Assembly (NCBI GenBank): GCA_905331475.1
Contig: CAJNYU010004144.1
Span: forward strand, 103,215-167,214
Length of the DNA: 64,000 nucleotides
Direction: 5' to 3'
Source of the DNA: Rotaria socialis
Taxonomy: Eukaryota; Rotifera; Eurotatoria; Philodinida; Philodinidae
Under the pieces are notes generated by a model. That model ran no database searches. It was not told where the DNA came from and saw nothing but the letters and a program-made list of their open reading frames with translations. Below are positions 11,497-23,358 of this stretch, piece by piece (position 1 is the stretch's first letter; each line of letters opens with the position of its first letter). A program made the translations under genes and the position numbers.

Positions 11497-12935
11497 GTGC
11501 ACAAGACAATTACGTTGAATTAATGAAGAAGAAGATCTGATAAATTTACTTACTTAAAAAATGAAAATAAAAAGTGAAGAATTGATGAAGATAATTCACT
11601 TTCATCTAGCTTCTACAATAGTTTACCAAGTAAATAATCGATATTTCTTATGCAAAATGCTGCTGGTGTTCTTTTTACTCGTGATTGACGGGAAGAAAAA
11701 TGTCTAACGTGGTGGAATTGTTGTCGAGGTCCTCTTTACTGGCCTTCAAGATCTTTCGATTTGACAGTGTAAATCTTAACTCTTTTTTTTAGATTTCGAA
11801 TATTTGAATTTTAAGTTCCTCTATATTTGTTTTTGTTTATTTATTTCATTTTAATTCGTGGAACAATCTTTGCTTTGACTTTCTATTGCTCCTATTTGAA
11901 AAAATGATTTGAGATACTTATGAGCTATTGCCTAACACGTTTGTAGTCCATAATAGGCGACACATCCTTACTTCGATAGATCTTATCAGTTCAGAACACG
12001 GTTTTAATGGGCATAAGAGGAAAATATTTACATTTCGCATCGCCTAATTATTTCTGGGCCATCTTGAGTATAAGTTGTGCAAGTTACAAGCTCTTCTTTT
12101 GTTTTGTCGGTCATTTGTCGAATGGTATCATTCCTGTAAAACAATTGTTGATGCGATCCAACGTCGTCCAGTGTTGTACGTCGCATATAACAACTAATCA
12201 TTTCATAAGCAACTATAACGAGGTAGCGTTTACAAGGAAATATATCGAGTATGTTCGCAACAGAATTCAATAAAATACTCATCAATATGATTAGTAGTAG
12301 ACCTGTTAATAGGTTGGTGAAATTTCACGACGTGGAACAATTAACACAAGAAATGTTCAACACAAAAATGTTTACTATCAAAGCAAAATTAGTTCATACA
12401 TAGAATCTATCGACTATAGAGACAAAATCAGCTGAGGTCTAGTTGAACTGGAACATATAATAGAAATAAAGAAAGAAGAGAATAAAATGCTATAAGCAAT
12501 TCAGTAGTCGTAAGTTTGTGCGACATGGTAATAGATTTGGACGATCCTCATAAACATGTGAATTCTCTTGTTAAATTTCTTCCATACAGAATCTCAATTT
12601 CGTGTATTCACACACCACACCAAACTGTTAATCAACTCTAATAAATTTACTTCGATCGATCTTTTTAATATTAGTGACCCGTTTATACATAGCAACATGT
12701 TTTGAAGTCGAGATGAAAAATTCTAAGGGTAAGTTTGAGTTCATGTTTCGATATATATGAGATGCAAGATTGTGTTAGCATATTAGAAAAACTCGACTTT
12801 TGATGGGACTAATAATTACATGCTTTGCTTTGGTTCACACTTGTTCGAAATTGAAGAAGAAAAAGATAATTTGTTCGATGAGCACGTTAATTTTGATATT
12901 TTAAACACAAAGATGCAAGACTTACGTAATGAGTT

Positions 12936-13172
12936 TTAGTAGATTATAGCAAATGAACAATGACTACTCATAAGTAACTTTGCTTTGCTGTCCGGATGAG
13001 AAAATTTTAATTGGCTAACTAAATAGTCGACAAAAAGTCTTGATAACGAAGTTGTTTCCACTCCGATTAGCCCAGAAATAAGCTTTCTAACGTATGATGC
13101 ACTATAATTATTTTTTGATGCAAATGCAGCAGCACCACAAGCAAGATGTTCATCGATAGTTGCACGTGTCAT
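12936..13172 (-). CDS. Small ORF of unknown status
   Basis: 78-codon ORF with normal amino-acid variety (MTRATIDEHLACGAAAF and later SRLFVDYLVSQLKFSHPDS). The SHPDSKAKLLM part faintly resembles SHPGTDKRNILQM in the ORF at 21426-21620, also on minus, so the two may be fragments of related genes. No family was recognised; it may be an exon or a remnant. Confidence 0.25.
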   Translation of the reverse strand: MTRATIDEHLACGAAAFASKNNYSASYVRKLISGLIGVETTSLSRLFVDYLVSQLKFSHPDSKAKLLMSSHCSFAIIY

Positions 13173-13750
13173 TCTTTTCGCAATTTACACGAGACGCCAC
13201 AGGAGAAAATTAATATTATAACTAATTGATGCACAACAGCCATATATCACGCATGCATTAAACTAATATTCGTACTTCAACTAGATAGAAATTTATAAAA
13301 GCAACACAGAAAGATTGTCTTTATAAGAATGTCGAGTATTTGATTACACGCTCAACCATATATTTATTTACTATCAACACTATAGAACACATACTGGCGT
13401 GATTCAGATAACAATAGGAAATATTGTTGGGTCATGCTACATTTTATTTTATTTTTCATCAAATATAAACCAAGAGGTTTGATGAGGTAGGTGTGATTGA
13501 TTGCTCAAAAGACATTTTTATATGTAATTCAAAGATAAATACTATAGATACATATCTTTAGAATAATGAGAAAACATGATCTTATACGGCTGAACAGGTG
13601 GATTTAGCTTAATGAGGTACATATATCCTTGCGTTGATCTTTCAATGGATCTATAGATTGATGAAAATAGTATGCATTCAATAGAAATTATTACTAAAAT
13701 GCTTGAAAACTTTAAATGCAATTCCAAAGAACAAAAAAAACTAAAATCTT

Positions 13751-15379
13751 TCATTGACTAATTAGCATTCCACTTTTCGTTTTAACTGTTTGTGTTACTG
13801 TTGTTATCAATTGCTGATCAGCTCTCATTAAATCCATATATTTTTTAAATCGTCTGCCACGTTGCTTCGTCCACAATTTCCAATCGTTCATAGCCAGGAT
13901 TTGTACTACATTTTGCATTGCACTTGATAACGTAAATACCACTGTAAATAATGATGTATCATTTGATAGAAATGAATTAGTATCAAATAAATTATTTTGT
14001 TGATCTTTGCTTAATAATGAACAATGTATAATTGGATATTGTGAATTCAATGATAGACACATAGCAAGGCCATTGTTTATATTTCCGAGTGTAACAAAAA
14101 CAGTTGGTTGACTATGTTCATAGGAATAATTCGATAAAAATTTCAATACGGTTTGTGTCGATTTAAAAATTGATAAAATACGAATGTCACAATGAATATT
14201 GTATATTTCATTAAGCGTTGTTTTGATTTTCAGTCCATATTCAACATCATGAACAGATGAACAAACAATAATACAACGATTTGTTTTTATTGGTAAAGAA
14301 TACGTTAGTGAATAGAGACTTGGAGGTAGTTTGTCCTTATCTGTATGATTGTAATCATATTCAAACGTGGTATTTTTCGATTTTTCTTCAATACTTTTAG
14401 AATTTGAAATAACTTTAGTTGTTAATGATTTGTTAGTACTTAAATCAAGTATATGTCTTAATGCATTATTTATCCAAACAAGGTTTTCTTGAATTGAATC
14501 CTTTCGATTCAAGATAACTTTTTCGGTGGGCCGTAATATATGCCATGTTTCAACATCGTATGTATTTGCAACAACAATTTCTTTGGCTGCTGTTGTTGTT
14601 ATACCGAATTCGATTTTTAAATCTATAAGTTGACAATTTTTTTCAACCATCCAAACATGTTCAAGTATGTCAAATACAGCACAACATATTTCGTACATAT
14701 ATTCAATATCTGTTTTTGAAATTTTTGAATTTTCAATATCGATATTTGTATTCAGTAGCTGTTCGTAAGACCATACCGATGATAAACATTTATCTAAATC
14801 AGAATCCTCGTCGTCACTGAAATTTTCACGATTGGATTCAGTATTTTCATCAAGACTTCCTAATGTTAAACGTCTATAAATAATTGGATAACGCTTATAA
14901 TAGATTTCCATGACTGGTGGAATAAATCGATGGCCATTTGAAATTTCCGGATTACATTTAACGTATGTTTCATTAGCTATACGCCGAATAATCCATAAAA
15001 TTGGTATCATAGTACATTTTTTTGCAATAAATATATCTGGTTGTGTGTGTGAAGCAACATAAAATGTCGGTATAGATGCTTCACGTAAGATTTCATAGAC
15101 ACAAGTTGTTATCGATGTTGTTAATACACCTTTGCTTGTACTTTCATTGCTTGAATTTGAAGTAAGATTACGATTTTGCTGTTGATTGTTGAGTCGAAAT
15201 ATACTATCGACACTAGATCGACGACCACCGGGAATACTTAATGATGAAACTGATGGATCATAATAATCTTTGCGATGAATACAGATAAGATTAGGTTGAT
15301 CAATTACTGAGTAAATTGTTTTAGATTTTCCATCGTATAACTTTTGACCAAGTATGCCATGTAAAGAGGACGAAGTCAT
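13751..15379 (-). CDS. PAICS-like: PAICS-like protein, probable pseudoenzyme
   Basis: Intronless 542-aa ORF with the two-domain order of metazoan PAICS, the purine-synthesis enzyme combining SAICAR synthetase and AIR carboxylase (human about 425 aa). SAICAR-synthetase traces: KLYDGKSKTIY (13-23), MIPILWIIRRIA (124-135) and an intact signature LIDLKIEFG (251-259). AIR-carboxylase traces: PTVFVT, NNGLAMCLSLNSQYPIIHC, then WTKQRGRRFKKYMDLMRAD at the end. Key residues differ: the MIPIE Glu is Leu128, the TGS of that motif is NET, the GSxSD loop is CSSVHD, SAHK is SIFK (403-406), GRSNGL is GNINNGL and SCPP is HCSL. A Ser/Asn-rich insert (50-83) and an acidic insert (178-195) add length. The frame is open with no stops, so it is conserved as protein but probably not as the enzyme. 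A true PAICS is presumably elsewhere. Confidence 0.8.
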   Translation of the reverse strand: MTSSSLHGILGQKLYDGKSKTIYSVIDQPNLICIHRKDYYDPSVSSLSIPGGRRSSVDSIFRLNNQQQNRNLTSNSSNESTSKGVLTTSITTCVYEILREASIPTFYVASHTQPDIFIAKKCTMIPILWIIRRIANETYVKCNPEISNGHRFIPPVMEIYYKRYPIIYRRLTLGSLDENTESNRENFSDDEDSDLDKCLSSVWSYEQLLNTNIDIENSKISKTDIEYMYEICCAVFDILEHVWMVEKNCQLIDLKIEFGITTTAAKEIVVANTYDVETWHILRPTEKVILNRKDSIQENLVWINNALRHILDLSTNKSLTTKVISNSKSIEEKSKNTTFEYDYNHTDKDKLPPSLYSLTYSLPIKTNRCIIVCSSVHDVEYGLKIKTTLNEIYNIHCDIRILSIFKSTQTVLKFLSNYSYEHSQPTVFVTLGNINNGLAMCLSLNSQYPIIHCSLLSKDQQNNLFDTNSFLSNDTSLFTVVFTLSSAMQNVVQILAMNDWKLWTKQRGRRFKKYMDLMRADQQLITTVTQTVKTKSGMLISQ

Positions 15380-16241
15380 TTATTGTATGAATTAATTTAT
15401 CTTCTAGTTAGTATCTTTTATTTTTCGATTATCAAGTTTTGCAAGTAACCTTCGCTGCAAGTTCTATCATTTTTCTCGTTGTATTATGAGAATAATAAAG
15501 CAAACAGCTGCTGAATGCGTAGAGATAAAAGAACTTTGCCTCTCTTTTGGCTTCTCGACCTTCGCCTTAATTATGGTTGATGCGTTTTGTATAGTCGGTT
15601 AATTGATTTGCCCGTCTATGTCTCCCCATTGTTTGCCTTAACAACTAATACAACAGATGTAAACATTACAAGCCGGAAGAAAAGTCTACTTCATTAGTAC
15701 TTATTCAAAATATTTCTTTCATGGTTTTGATTCTGTTGTTTTATAATACAGTTGACGCATTTGTTTCCAGACAAATAGAAAAGGTCAATACAATTAATAT
15801 TTTTATCCGAAGAATTTTAGAATCATTGTTTGCTTTTTCTTAGCATAAATAGGCGTATTTTTGCTAAAGCAACAAAATAAAACATTATAACAACATTGAT
15901 TAGTCTATTATCTGGTTGTCAACAGTATGTAAATGTTGTTTTTGGAGAAAAATAATTGAGAAATTGCGCAATTTTACTTTCACACTGTATGAACTACTGA
16001 AATGTGAACTTCATTGTTTTCACATGAGACAGATGAATTTAGTGCATACTCTTGAAGTTCTATTGAAAACATGACATCTGAAACAAGTCATTTTTACCAA
16101 TGCCATTTGTACAATAGGACTTTATTTATGCAACCTTATCTTTTTGATTAGAAAAAAGAACACAATATTCATTGATAGTTCACTATTTTCGAAATAAATG
16201 AAGATGTTCAATTGATACGATTCACATTTACATTCATCAAT
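15380..16241. other. Intergenic
   Basis: AT-rich, no coding signal on either strand and no clear repeat. It contains the 5' flank of the PAICS-like gene and the 3' flank of the scramblase-like gene. Confidence 0.5.
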
Positions 16242-17790
16242 TCACTCGTGATTTCTAGAAGAAAAACATACAAGGTCAAATACGAGTTTTCTTAATAGAC
16301 AATTACATACAATCATAAGTGTAGCAATTAGTAAAATTGCTTTTGTTTCCACCGGCAAATTGTGTGGAACTAAAAAAACAAGTAATATGAAATAAATCTG
16401 CAAAAAAAACGTTGATCAATTGATATACTTTTCATAGCTACAGCATTTCCATATTCTGACCTTTCCAGATCAGTCGAAAATGGATAAATATGTCCAATAT
16501 TTTTTGTTTCATCCGTATCGAATATCGAAACTTCAGGTACACGATGCTGAATCTTACTTCTTATATGACTTTTACGTAATGCTAAACTAGCGATATGTTC
16601 ACGTACACCATCATATACATCATACCATATTTTTCCAAACACTAATCTATAAAAGAAAACACTAGACGACAAATAGCAAGATATATAGAAGAATCTTTTT
16701 TTTTGTAACCGGTTGAAATTGAAGTTTTTAGATGAATCACTTAGAGAACAGAATCTACCGATTCTGGACTTTTTCAGTTTGTTGATATTTCATTATATTG
16801 AGGTCTACTAATAATTTTCCCAGTACCTCTATGACTATCTGATTCCAACTAATACAATAGCTTGCCTCAAACTGAAGGACACGTCAGTAATCACTTTCAC
16901 GGTATACACATTAAAAACAAATATTCTGCTGTACAAAGTAGAGAAGGATAATACTATGAAAATATATTACAGCCAAGGTTAACATATACAAAAATTTTTA
17001 TTTGCACATCCCTAATACAATAGAATTATTCAAAGCATGCTTTTTTTTTAAATTTCTTGATGAGCAAAAGTACAATGAGCTATCTGCTTGATCGGAAGAA
17101 TTTATTTCATATGTCTTCGAATAAGTTTATTATTTATTTCTTCTATATTCATGTATTTATTTAATTAGTATATTACTTGTCGATAGCTTTCGCTGTAATT
17201 TAGAAAAAAAAGCCTCGATTCCAATCAATATGAAATAGCGTACCTTTTCTGAATAGATCCTATTGATTGTGTTCCGTTTATTTCTCCTGTTAAGCATCTT
17301 ATTTCTTGTTTATAACATGCTTTGAATAAGAGAGGAAGACGCTTATGATAGAATTCGATCACTACCTGAAATAAAACAAGAAACTTCCGTAAGAACTGAA
17401 TCAAATTTTATATTTACTTCTTTGGTTATGGGATTTAATAACACAATTCTTCGGTTAAATATGGAAGGTAGTCTGGACGAAACTGCTTTGTCGCCTATGA
17501 AAAATACGGAGTTATATTTTGAAATGAAAATATTTCATTTTATTGTCATACCAATTCGATAATCAAATAAAGTTTTATTTACTCGCGATACGACTCTTCC
17601 ACATTCTACTCCTCCGATGTCATAATCATCCGCTTAGATAATAAAAATAATTAGATCAAATGGTTAATTGAAACTAGTTGCTACTAATTTTACCAAAATT
17701 TCGAGGTTTAATAATTAACTCTTCTTCATTATTTAATATTAACAATAATTGTGCTGTATCGATCTTATGAATCTCTTCATTAGTTGCCAT
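16242..17790 (-). CDS. Phospholipid scramblase-like protein
   Basis: Six exons on minus in phase: 17790-17694, 17632-17552, 17494-17418, 17365-17244, 16646-16411, 16369-16242, 246 aa. The order matches the scramblase domain: an N-terminal LLxIL stretch, a beta-rich core with an NRRIVLLNPITKEVVIEFYH strand pair (compare R-x-F-x-I-x-D-x-x-x-x-EV), a Cys-containing KACYKQEIRCL segment, and IGSIQKR (compare GYVxQ). Near the end, LPVETKAILLIATLMIVCN corresponds to the single hydrophobic helix of scramblases (VKMKAVMLGACFLIDF). The family acts at the plasma membrane and in transcription or lipid signalling; scrambling activity varies between members. The acidic Ca2+-site segment before the helix is poorly conserved. 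The start at 17790 is the best family fit, but the frame is open to 17922. The intron at 16647-17243 (597 bases) is the longest. Confidence 0.65.
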
Positions 17791-20700
17791 CAAATTGGTT
17801 TTATTCGACGTCAAATAATAGCTTAGCGTGTCTCTTGAGTTACGTTTATAAATATCGATTAATGAAACGTGAGTAATATAGAGTCTCACAAGGAAAAAAT
17901 GAATCAAAACGCACTCGTGCATAACTAATCGTTGTCATGTGTACAGTCATTGTTTGGAAATTGGATTTCTCCAAGGTAAAGTAAGTACGATCAAAGCAAA
18001 TTGACAGATGTCAATGATGAGATATTATCTATAATATTTTAATTTAAGATTTTTATCGAAATATGCTCATTAATGTTACTTGGTGAAACAGGAGTATTAT
18101 AATTTTCACGCACGAAACTGTACCATGAAGATTTGTCTAATGAGAACGCTTTATTTTAATATTATTACAACAAAATGTTTTGTAAGTATATTTAACGAAT
18201 TGTAATTATTTGATTTTACTTGACTAAGAAGTATGTATTGATTCTAAAGTCATTCACCTGGTTCGCAGTATCACACCGTTTATATAATGAACTGGGATCG
18301 GCTGGCTCATACACCATAAAAGCTTATTTTCTTCGGAAGGCTGTAGAAAAGATAAGAGTAATTTTATAAATTTATTCCTAAGCTGTTGCGAGAAAGAATT
18401 TGATCTACTAAATTATTGAATGAAAGAAGGTTCTCAAGTATTTGTTTGGAGCTTCTGTGAGAACTACACGGGTATATCAAGTTATGTACTATGATTTCAA
18501 ATAACGAGAAATTAGCGACTGAGGTTGCTCCGATAAAAATTGCAAGTTAAACTATTTTTCGATTAAGACTAAGAGAAACAACATGTGAACTGTATCGACC
18601 CCAATAAAATTCAGCAAAAACTGCCTGAAACTCGAAAAATACAGTCTTATCTAGTGGAAAAAACATGTTTTCAAAAAATCTGTAGTTGTATCAGCACTGT
18701 TCCATGACGTAAAAAAAGTACTGTAAAAAAATCACGCCAATGGATAAGCATCAAAATCGATAATACATTTTCCAAAAATGAATGTTGTCTACTGAATTGA
18801 CTTTAAATTCATCTACTAAACCACCTTATTGAAGGTACGCAGCTAATTCAGATCGGAAAACTCATTCGGGCACTTCCGACTCCTTTCTAACTATTCAAAT
18901 GACTCAGAAGAAGTTTCCCCCCTTTGGTAGAAATTTATTTTTCACGAGTTTACGAATTATTTTTAATCAAATTTGTAGCAATTTACTTGAAAAAAATAGA
19001 ACTATGCGCGATGAAAAATATATTAGTTTGGCCTCATGTGGTAGACTGACAGTTCTGAATGATGCCATAACAATAATTTGACAAGAGAATTGATTTGTGT
19101 TAGGTCCAATGACATTGGAATGTATAATATGTCAGCGTTCATTTTTCGAGAGAAGTCATCAGTTCTATTCTTGACGGATGACAGCAGTTGTACAAAAAAG
19201 AAGAAGAATTAACACCGATATACTTATATAAAATGTTTGAGAAAAGCATGACAAACAAAGTAAGGCAAGTATCATACTGAGATTCATCTGATTGCTTTAT
19301 CCAAGAAGATACTACATATTATTTTCAAGAAATTCGATAATATAATTGCCTCAGTTCATTTAGAGATATTTTTACTTAACGAATTGAATCCTTCAATTTC
19401 TTATTTTAGAGCCAATGATTATGGAACGTACACTAATAGTAACAAATTATTCTAGAGTCAAAAGCTTCAAATTCCAATCTGTTGAAACCGCGATTGGACG
19501 TAATTAATAAAAACTAGAAGATTTATAAATAGACTTGTTTGTTTAACTGAAGCACCATTTTGAAATAAAAACTTTAAGATCTTTCTCTTATAGATACATG
19601 AAAAAATAGATTAAATAATGAATTGACATGTGCGTGCCATCATTTTTTCGAGAATCTGCAAGATTTTAGTATTGATTTCGTATGGACTACGATCTGTCAA
19701 AATTGATTAATTCAAGGTTGATTATCAGCTACTTTTTTTTCTTATTTAATAGTAATCCAGTTATGCGTCAATTTATGTGCTACTGACGGTTGTTTTTCTT
19801 TCCTTGATAGTCGTCACGAACAACTGTCTACTTTCATTATATTAGTATTGATTATGTGTTATTACTAATAACACGATATGCTAGTTTTAAAAGTAATGCT
19901 ATGTAGCTAAATATAACACAGAAAAGCATGTCTGCTTCATCGAGCCAATTGTTAAATATAGACTGTTGCTTCTTGTTTTTTCAAATTATATCTGCGTGAT
20001 TTAATGGTTAGTTAACAAATTAAGAATTGTTTTCAAACGTAGAACCTAGTCTATTTTGTTATAGACAAAAAAATTGGAATTAACGAACGAATAAAGATGC
20101 TATATATAACTAATAAATTTTCACTGAGAAAACAAGTACAATAAAAAAAATATTTTCTCTTTGATTAAAATGATTCTTTAAGAAATAGATTGTCAACAAT
20201 CTTGTGAACAACTAATAGTTTGGATAAAACTGAAAACATAAATATTTCTTTGAGTTTCTCTTCAAATTAAGATTTGAGTTTTAGCCAATATTTATTACAA
20301 TCTATTTTCTAAATTATCTTTGATTATGAAGTTCAATAATTGAGATGATTCGAAGAATCTAGTGTAGGTTGATATCGGAGATGAATTAAAGTGTTCACAA
20401 ACATTGGACTGAATGACTTGATAAATGTGATAAATTAGTTTAGGAGAGTTAAAGCAGGTAAATTGAAAACATGTCTTTTAATAATATCGAAAAAAGGAAG
20501 TTGATAAGCTAAGTAACATATTCTTTAAAAAATATATCAAAATGTATTAACATAAAATTGGATCTGTACTGAATTTTTCTTTTTCTTATTCTATAGATTT
20601 GTGTGTTTCATATTTTCATTCTCACTAGAGCTACATTTTTGTTGGTCTTATCAATAATTAAGCAAGGTAACAATTAGATGAATTGTTTTATATTTCTGTT

Positions 20701-21425
20701 CGTTTCAACAACATATTTCACTGTAAAAATAATAGACAAATAGGAAATAATCATACAAGTCTATACCAAGAAATATGAATAACTCTCTCTCTCTCTTTCT
20801 CTCCTTCGCCGTCAAGTTCAATCAGCTGAATAGTAATAACTAGAACTATATGATTTGCTTAAATAGATTCTAGTAATTAAAATATGACTAGAATACGAGT
20901 AGAACTGTACAAGAAAGCCATAGTTATCTAGCTTTCTTTTATATTGGTCGAGTTTCTATGAAAACAAAATAAATAGAATTATAAACATTCTTATTCTCGT
21001 ACGCCAATTCTTCATGTAAGAATGTTCTTTTTTCCAAAGTAAACATAATTTCTTATGTAAATAATGCTACCAATTGTAGTAGTGCATTCCATATGGTTTG
21101 TATCGTACACAACGTGATCATTCTTTTTTGATGAAATGACAGCAAGTAATTAAAAGAAATTTTGAATTACTGAAATCGTAAAAAAAAGATACTTTTTGTT
21201 GCTAGGAAATTTTCAATTCTTTTTTGGTTGTGCATCGATATAATGAGAGATGATGTTAATGATATAGCAAATATAAGACTAAGATTAGAAATTTTACTTT
21301 GGAGATATAGTTATAAAGAACGAGATGCACCCCGTACAAATCCATTGTAATCGCTTGTTTATAAATTCCTGTGACATCAAACCTTTTTGACTCAAATGAC
21401 GCACAGTTAGTAGTATTTTTTTACT

Positions 21426-21620
21426 TTAATAGGCATCAGTGATACCAATCTTAAAATTCTCGACGAGCAAGTCTTGATCTCGATGAGTCATTTGTAAGAT
21501 ATTTCGTTTGTCAGTGCCTGGATGAGAAAAATAATTGCGATTTTTTGTTATACAAATTAAAAGTGAAACAAATTGTGTAGAGAATGATACGTCTTCGTGA
21601 TCTCTATTAAGTCTAGACAA
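21426..21620 (-). pseudogene. Possible fragment of a nuclear-receptor-like ligand-binding domain
   Basis: 64-codon ORF. The segment ILQMTHRDQDLLVENFKIG is reminiscent of the nuclear-receptor LBD signature (F-x2-L-x3-DQ-x2-LL-K), where DQxxLL is the strongest part. Immediately downstream, in another frame, a coding-like stretch (VRHLSQKGLMSQEFINKRLQ) continues to about 21290, as expected if an intron or frameshift intervenes. No DNA-binding domain is nearby. The resemblance is short and could be chance. Confidence 0.2.
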
Positions 21621-22217
21621 TGTCGACAGGTGTTTCGTCTAATTTTTAAATAGAACATTTTGAGAAAACTATTTTAGAGATTTTTTTAATATTGATCTAG
21701 TGTGATCAAAAAATGCATATACAAACCTCTAGAGTATAGTCTTTTTTTTTGAAAATCAGCTGCACTGCTACTATGTACAATCAAAAAACAAAACTTCTTT
21801 CCAGCTCTGTGTTTAAATTAGCTAGGATTTGCATTTTGTACAGATTGTTGATTTTTTGAATCCTATAAATGTTTGCTTCGGAACGATTTTCTTCTTTAAA
21901 GCACTTATTTGGATACCCAACATGATACGACTACGAAAAAAATCAAAATTGAAGCTATATGCTAGATTTTTGTAACTCATGTGTGTTTCGTTTTACATCA
22001 TTCCCAAACAATAAAGCCTTTCTTTCATTGCAATAGCTAACATTTCATTATGATTTATAATAATGTGGTACATATTTGTTCTTTATCTCAATAATGTAAG
22101 AGTAAAAATATTTTATTATATTCTCTATGTAAGCCAGATATTGACTAGAAAAACATATTCGCCGATGCTCAAGATGAAACCTAGGATTTAACGATTTTTT
22201 TTATGAGAATATCAATC

Positions 22218-22225
22218 ATCGATTC
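22218..22225. repeat. Left 8-bp target site duplication of the MITE
   Basis: ATCGATTC here and the identical ATCGATTC at 22571-22578 flank the element exactly. Confidence 0.75.
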
Positions 22226-22570
22226 CAGAGATAAGCAAGTCAGCGTTTTTTCGACTCAAGTCAAGTCAAGTCATAGCTAAGCCAAAGAAAATTCCAAGTC
22301 AAGTCAATTAGAGTCATAATTCATTCAAAAAATCATCAGGTGAAATCATTTTTTGACTCGACTTGCCCATCTTTGATTTATTATTTGTATTTTTCTTCTA
22401 CATTTCAAATTAGAGTTCAAAAATTCAATTAATAAAAGTTCTCTATACATATAATTTTTGACTTGACTTGAATTTCTCTGTACGACTTGTTGCAAGTCAA
22501 GTCAAGTCATTCTGAAAATTTTCAAGTCAAGTCAAATCAAGTCTGACTTGACTTGACTTGCCCGTCTCTG
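22226..22570. mobile_element. hAT-like MITE (345 bp) with internal CAAGT pentamer repeats
   Basis: Begins CAGAGATAAGCAAGTCAG and ends, read on minus, CAGAGACGGGCAAGTCAAGT, giving imperfect terminal inverted repeats. It is bounded by a perfect 8-bp direct duplication. CA-G-G termini and 8-bp duplications are hallmarks of hAT transposons. The interior is non-coding and built of CAAGT/ACTTG pentamers in both orientations, so the element can fold on itself. An internal TIR-like copy (minus: CAAAGATGGGCAAGTCGAGT, ending near 22375) suggests nested or duplicated halves. It must have been mobilised by a transposase elsewhere. Confidence 0.8.
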
Positions 22571-22578
22571 ATCGATTC
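22571..22578. repeat. Right 8-bp target site duplication of the MITE
   Basis: ATCGATTC, identical to 22218-22225. Confidence 0.75.
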
Positions 22579-22754
22579 TATTTTCAACGATTGCAACTTC
22601 ATTAGGTTTTTTTCAGCATTATATTAAGATTTCAATAACAATTTATTGTTACTTCATTCGCTTTAATACATGCTAATGATAGTAGCAAGGAATAATAATT
22701 TAAATTTATTTTTACAAAATAATTCGAAATAAAAGATTAAGGGAATATTATCTT

Positions 22755-23318
22755 TGATCAGTGAAATAAATGAAATGATCAGTACTAAAATGATCAGTAA
22801 TTAATCTTATAGTGATCAGTTTATTATATATAATTACCAGTAAAAAAGATAAAATTGATCAGTAAAACATAGAAATTTGGGTGTGGGCGTGGGTGTGACC
22901 TTTCTGCTCATCCACACTACCCCCACATCCTTGTTGGAATTCTTTGATTTCCATTTATTCCATCATTTTCTTCCAGAACCTCTTTGTCTGATGTATCACT
23001 TTCGTATTGAATAACTTGCACGACTTCCATCTTTTTTACTCGTTGGTGCTAAGCTGAATGTGAAAGAAGGGAGCTAAGTAAGAGTACATTTATATATGTG
23101 GTACTTATCAGCTGTACGATATATAGACCAAAAGAACAAACATGAAAAAAGGTAAATCACCGTATAACACATTTCAATTTTTGTACTGATCCTGTAATCT
23201 AATTTACTGATTTTCAAATAATATATCAATAAATCGAAGTATATTAATAACTGACCACACAAATAATGTACTGATCATTCATTTATTTTACTGATCATTT
23301 TACTTATTCTACTGATCG
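22755..23318. repeat. Palindromic repeat region built of TGATCAGT units
   Basis: The left part carries repeated TGATCAGT(A) units (22755, 22780s, 22800s, 22818, 22857). The right part carries the complementary ACTGATCA units (about 23187, 23270, 23289, 23311). Between them is a GC-rich core, GGGTGTGGGCGTGGGTGTG at about 22879, facing a near-complement at 22911-22930. The whole could fold into a long imperfect hairpin and looks like a non-autonomous foldback element. I found no convincing target duplication, so the borders are approximate. Confidence 0.5.
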
Positions 23319-23358
23319 CTTAAATGATAGCCTTATACAAGTAATAAATAGCCATTCG

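Larger units (their letters stand above)
9392..13750. other. Long gene-poor region
   Basis: No gene I can support. It holds a (CTT)n tract at about 9888-9916 within a CT-rich stretch, an 11-bp perfect inverted repeat at 11461-11496, and a few short ORFs without family features. The one at 12936-13172 (-) is listed separately. Composition is uniformly AT-rich. Confidence 0.5.
17791..22225. other. Long gene-poor region
   Basis: No supported gene. Short ORFs at 18899-19081 (+) and 21426-21620 (-) are the only ones of note. A (CT)n tract lies near 20785-20803. Sequence is AT-rich throughout and ends at the MITE at 22226. Confidence 0.5.
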
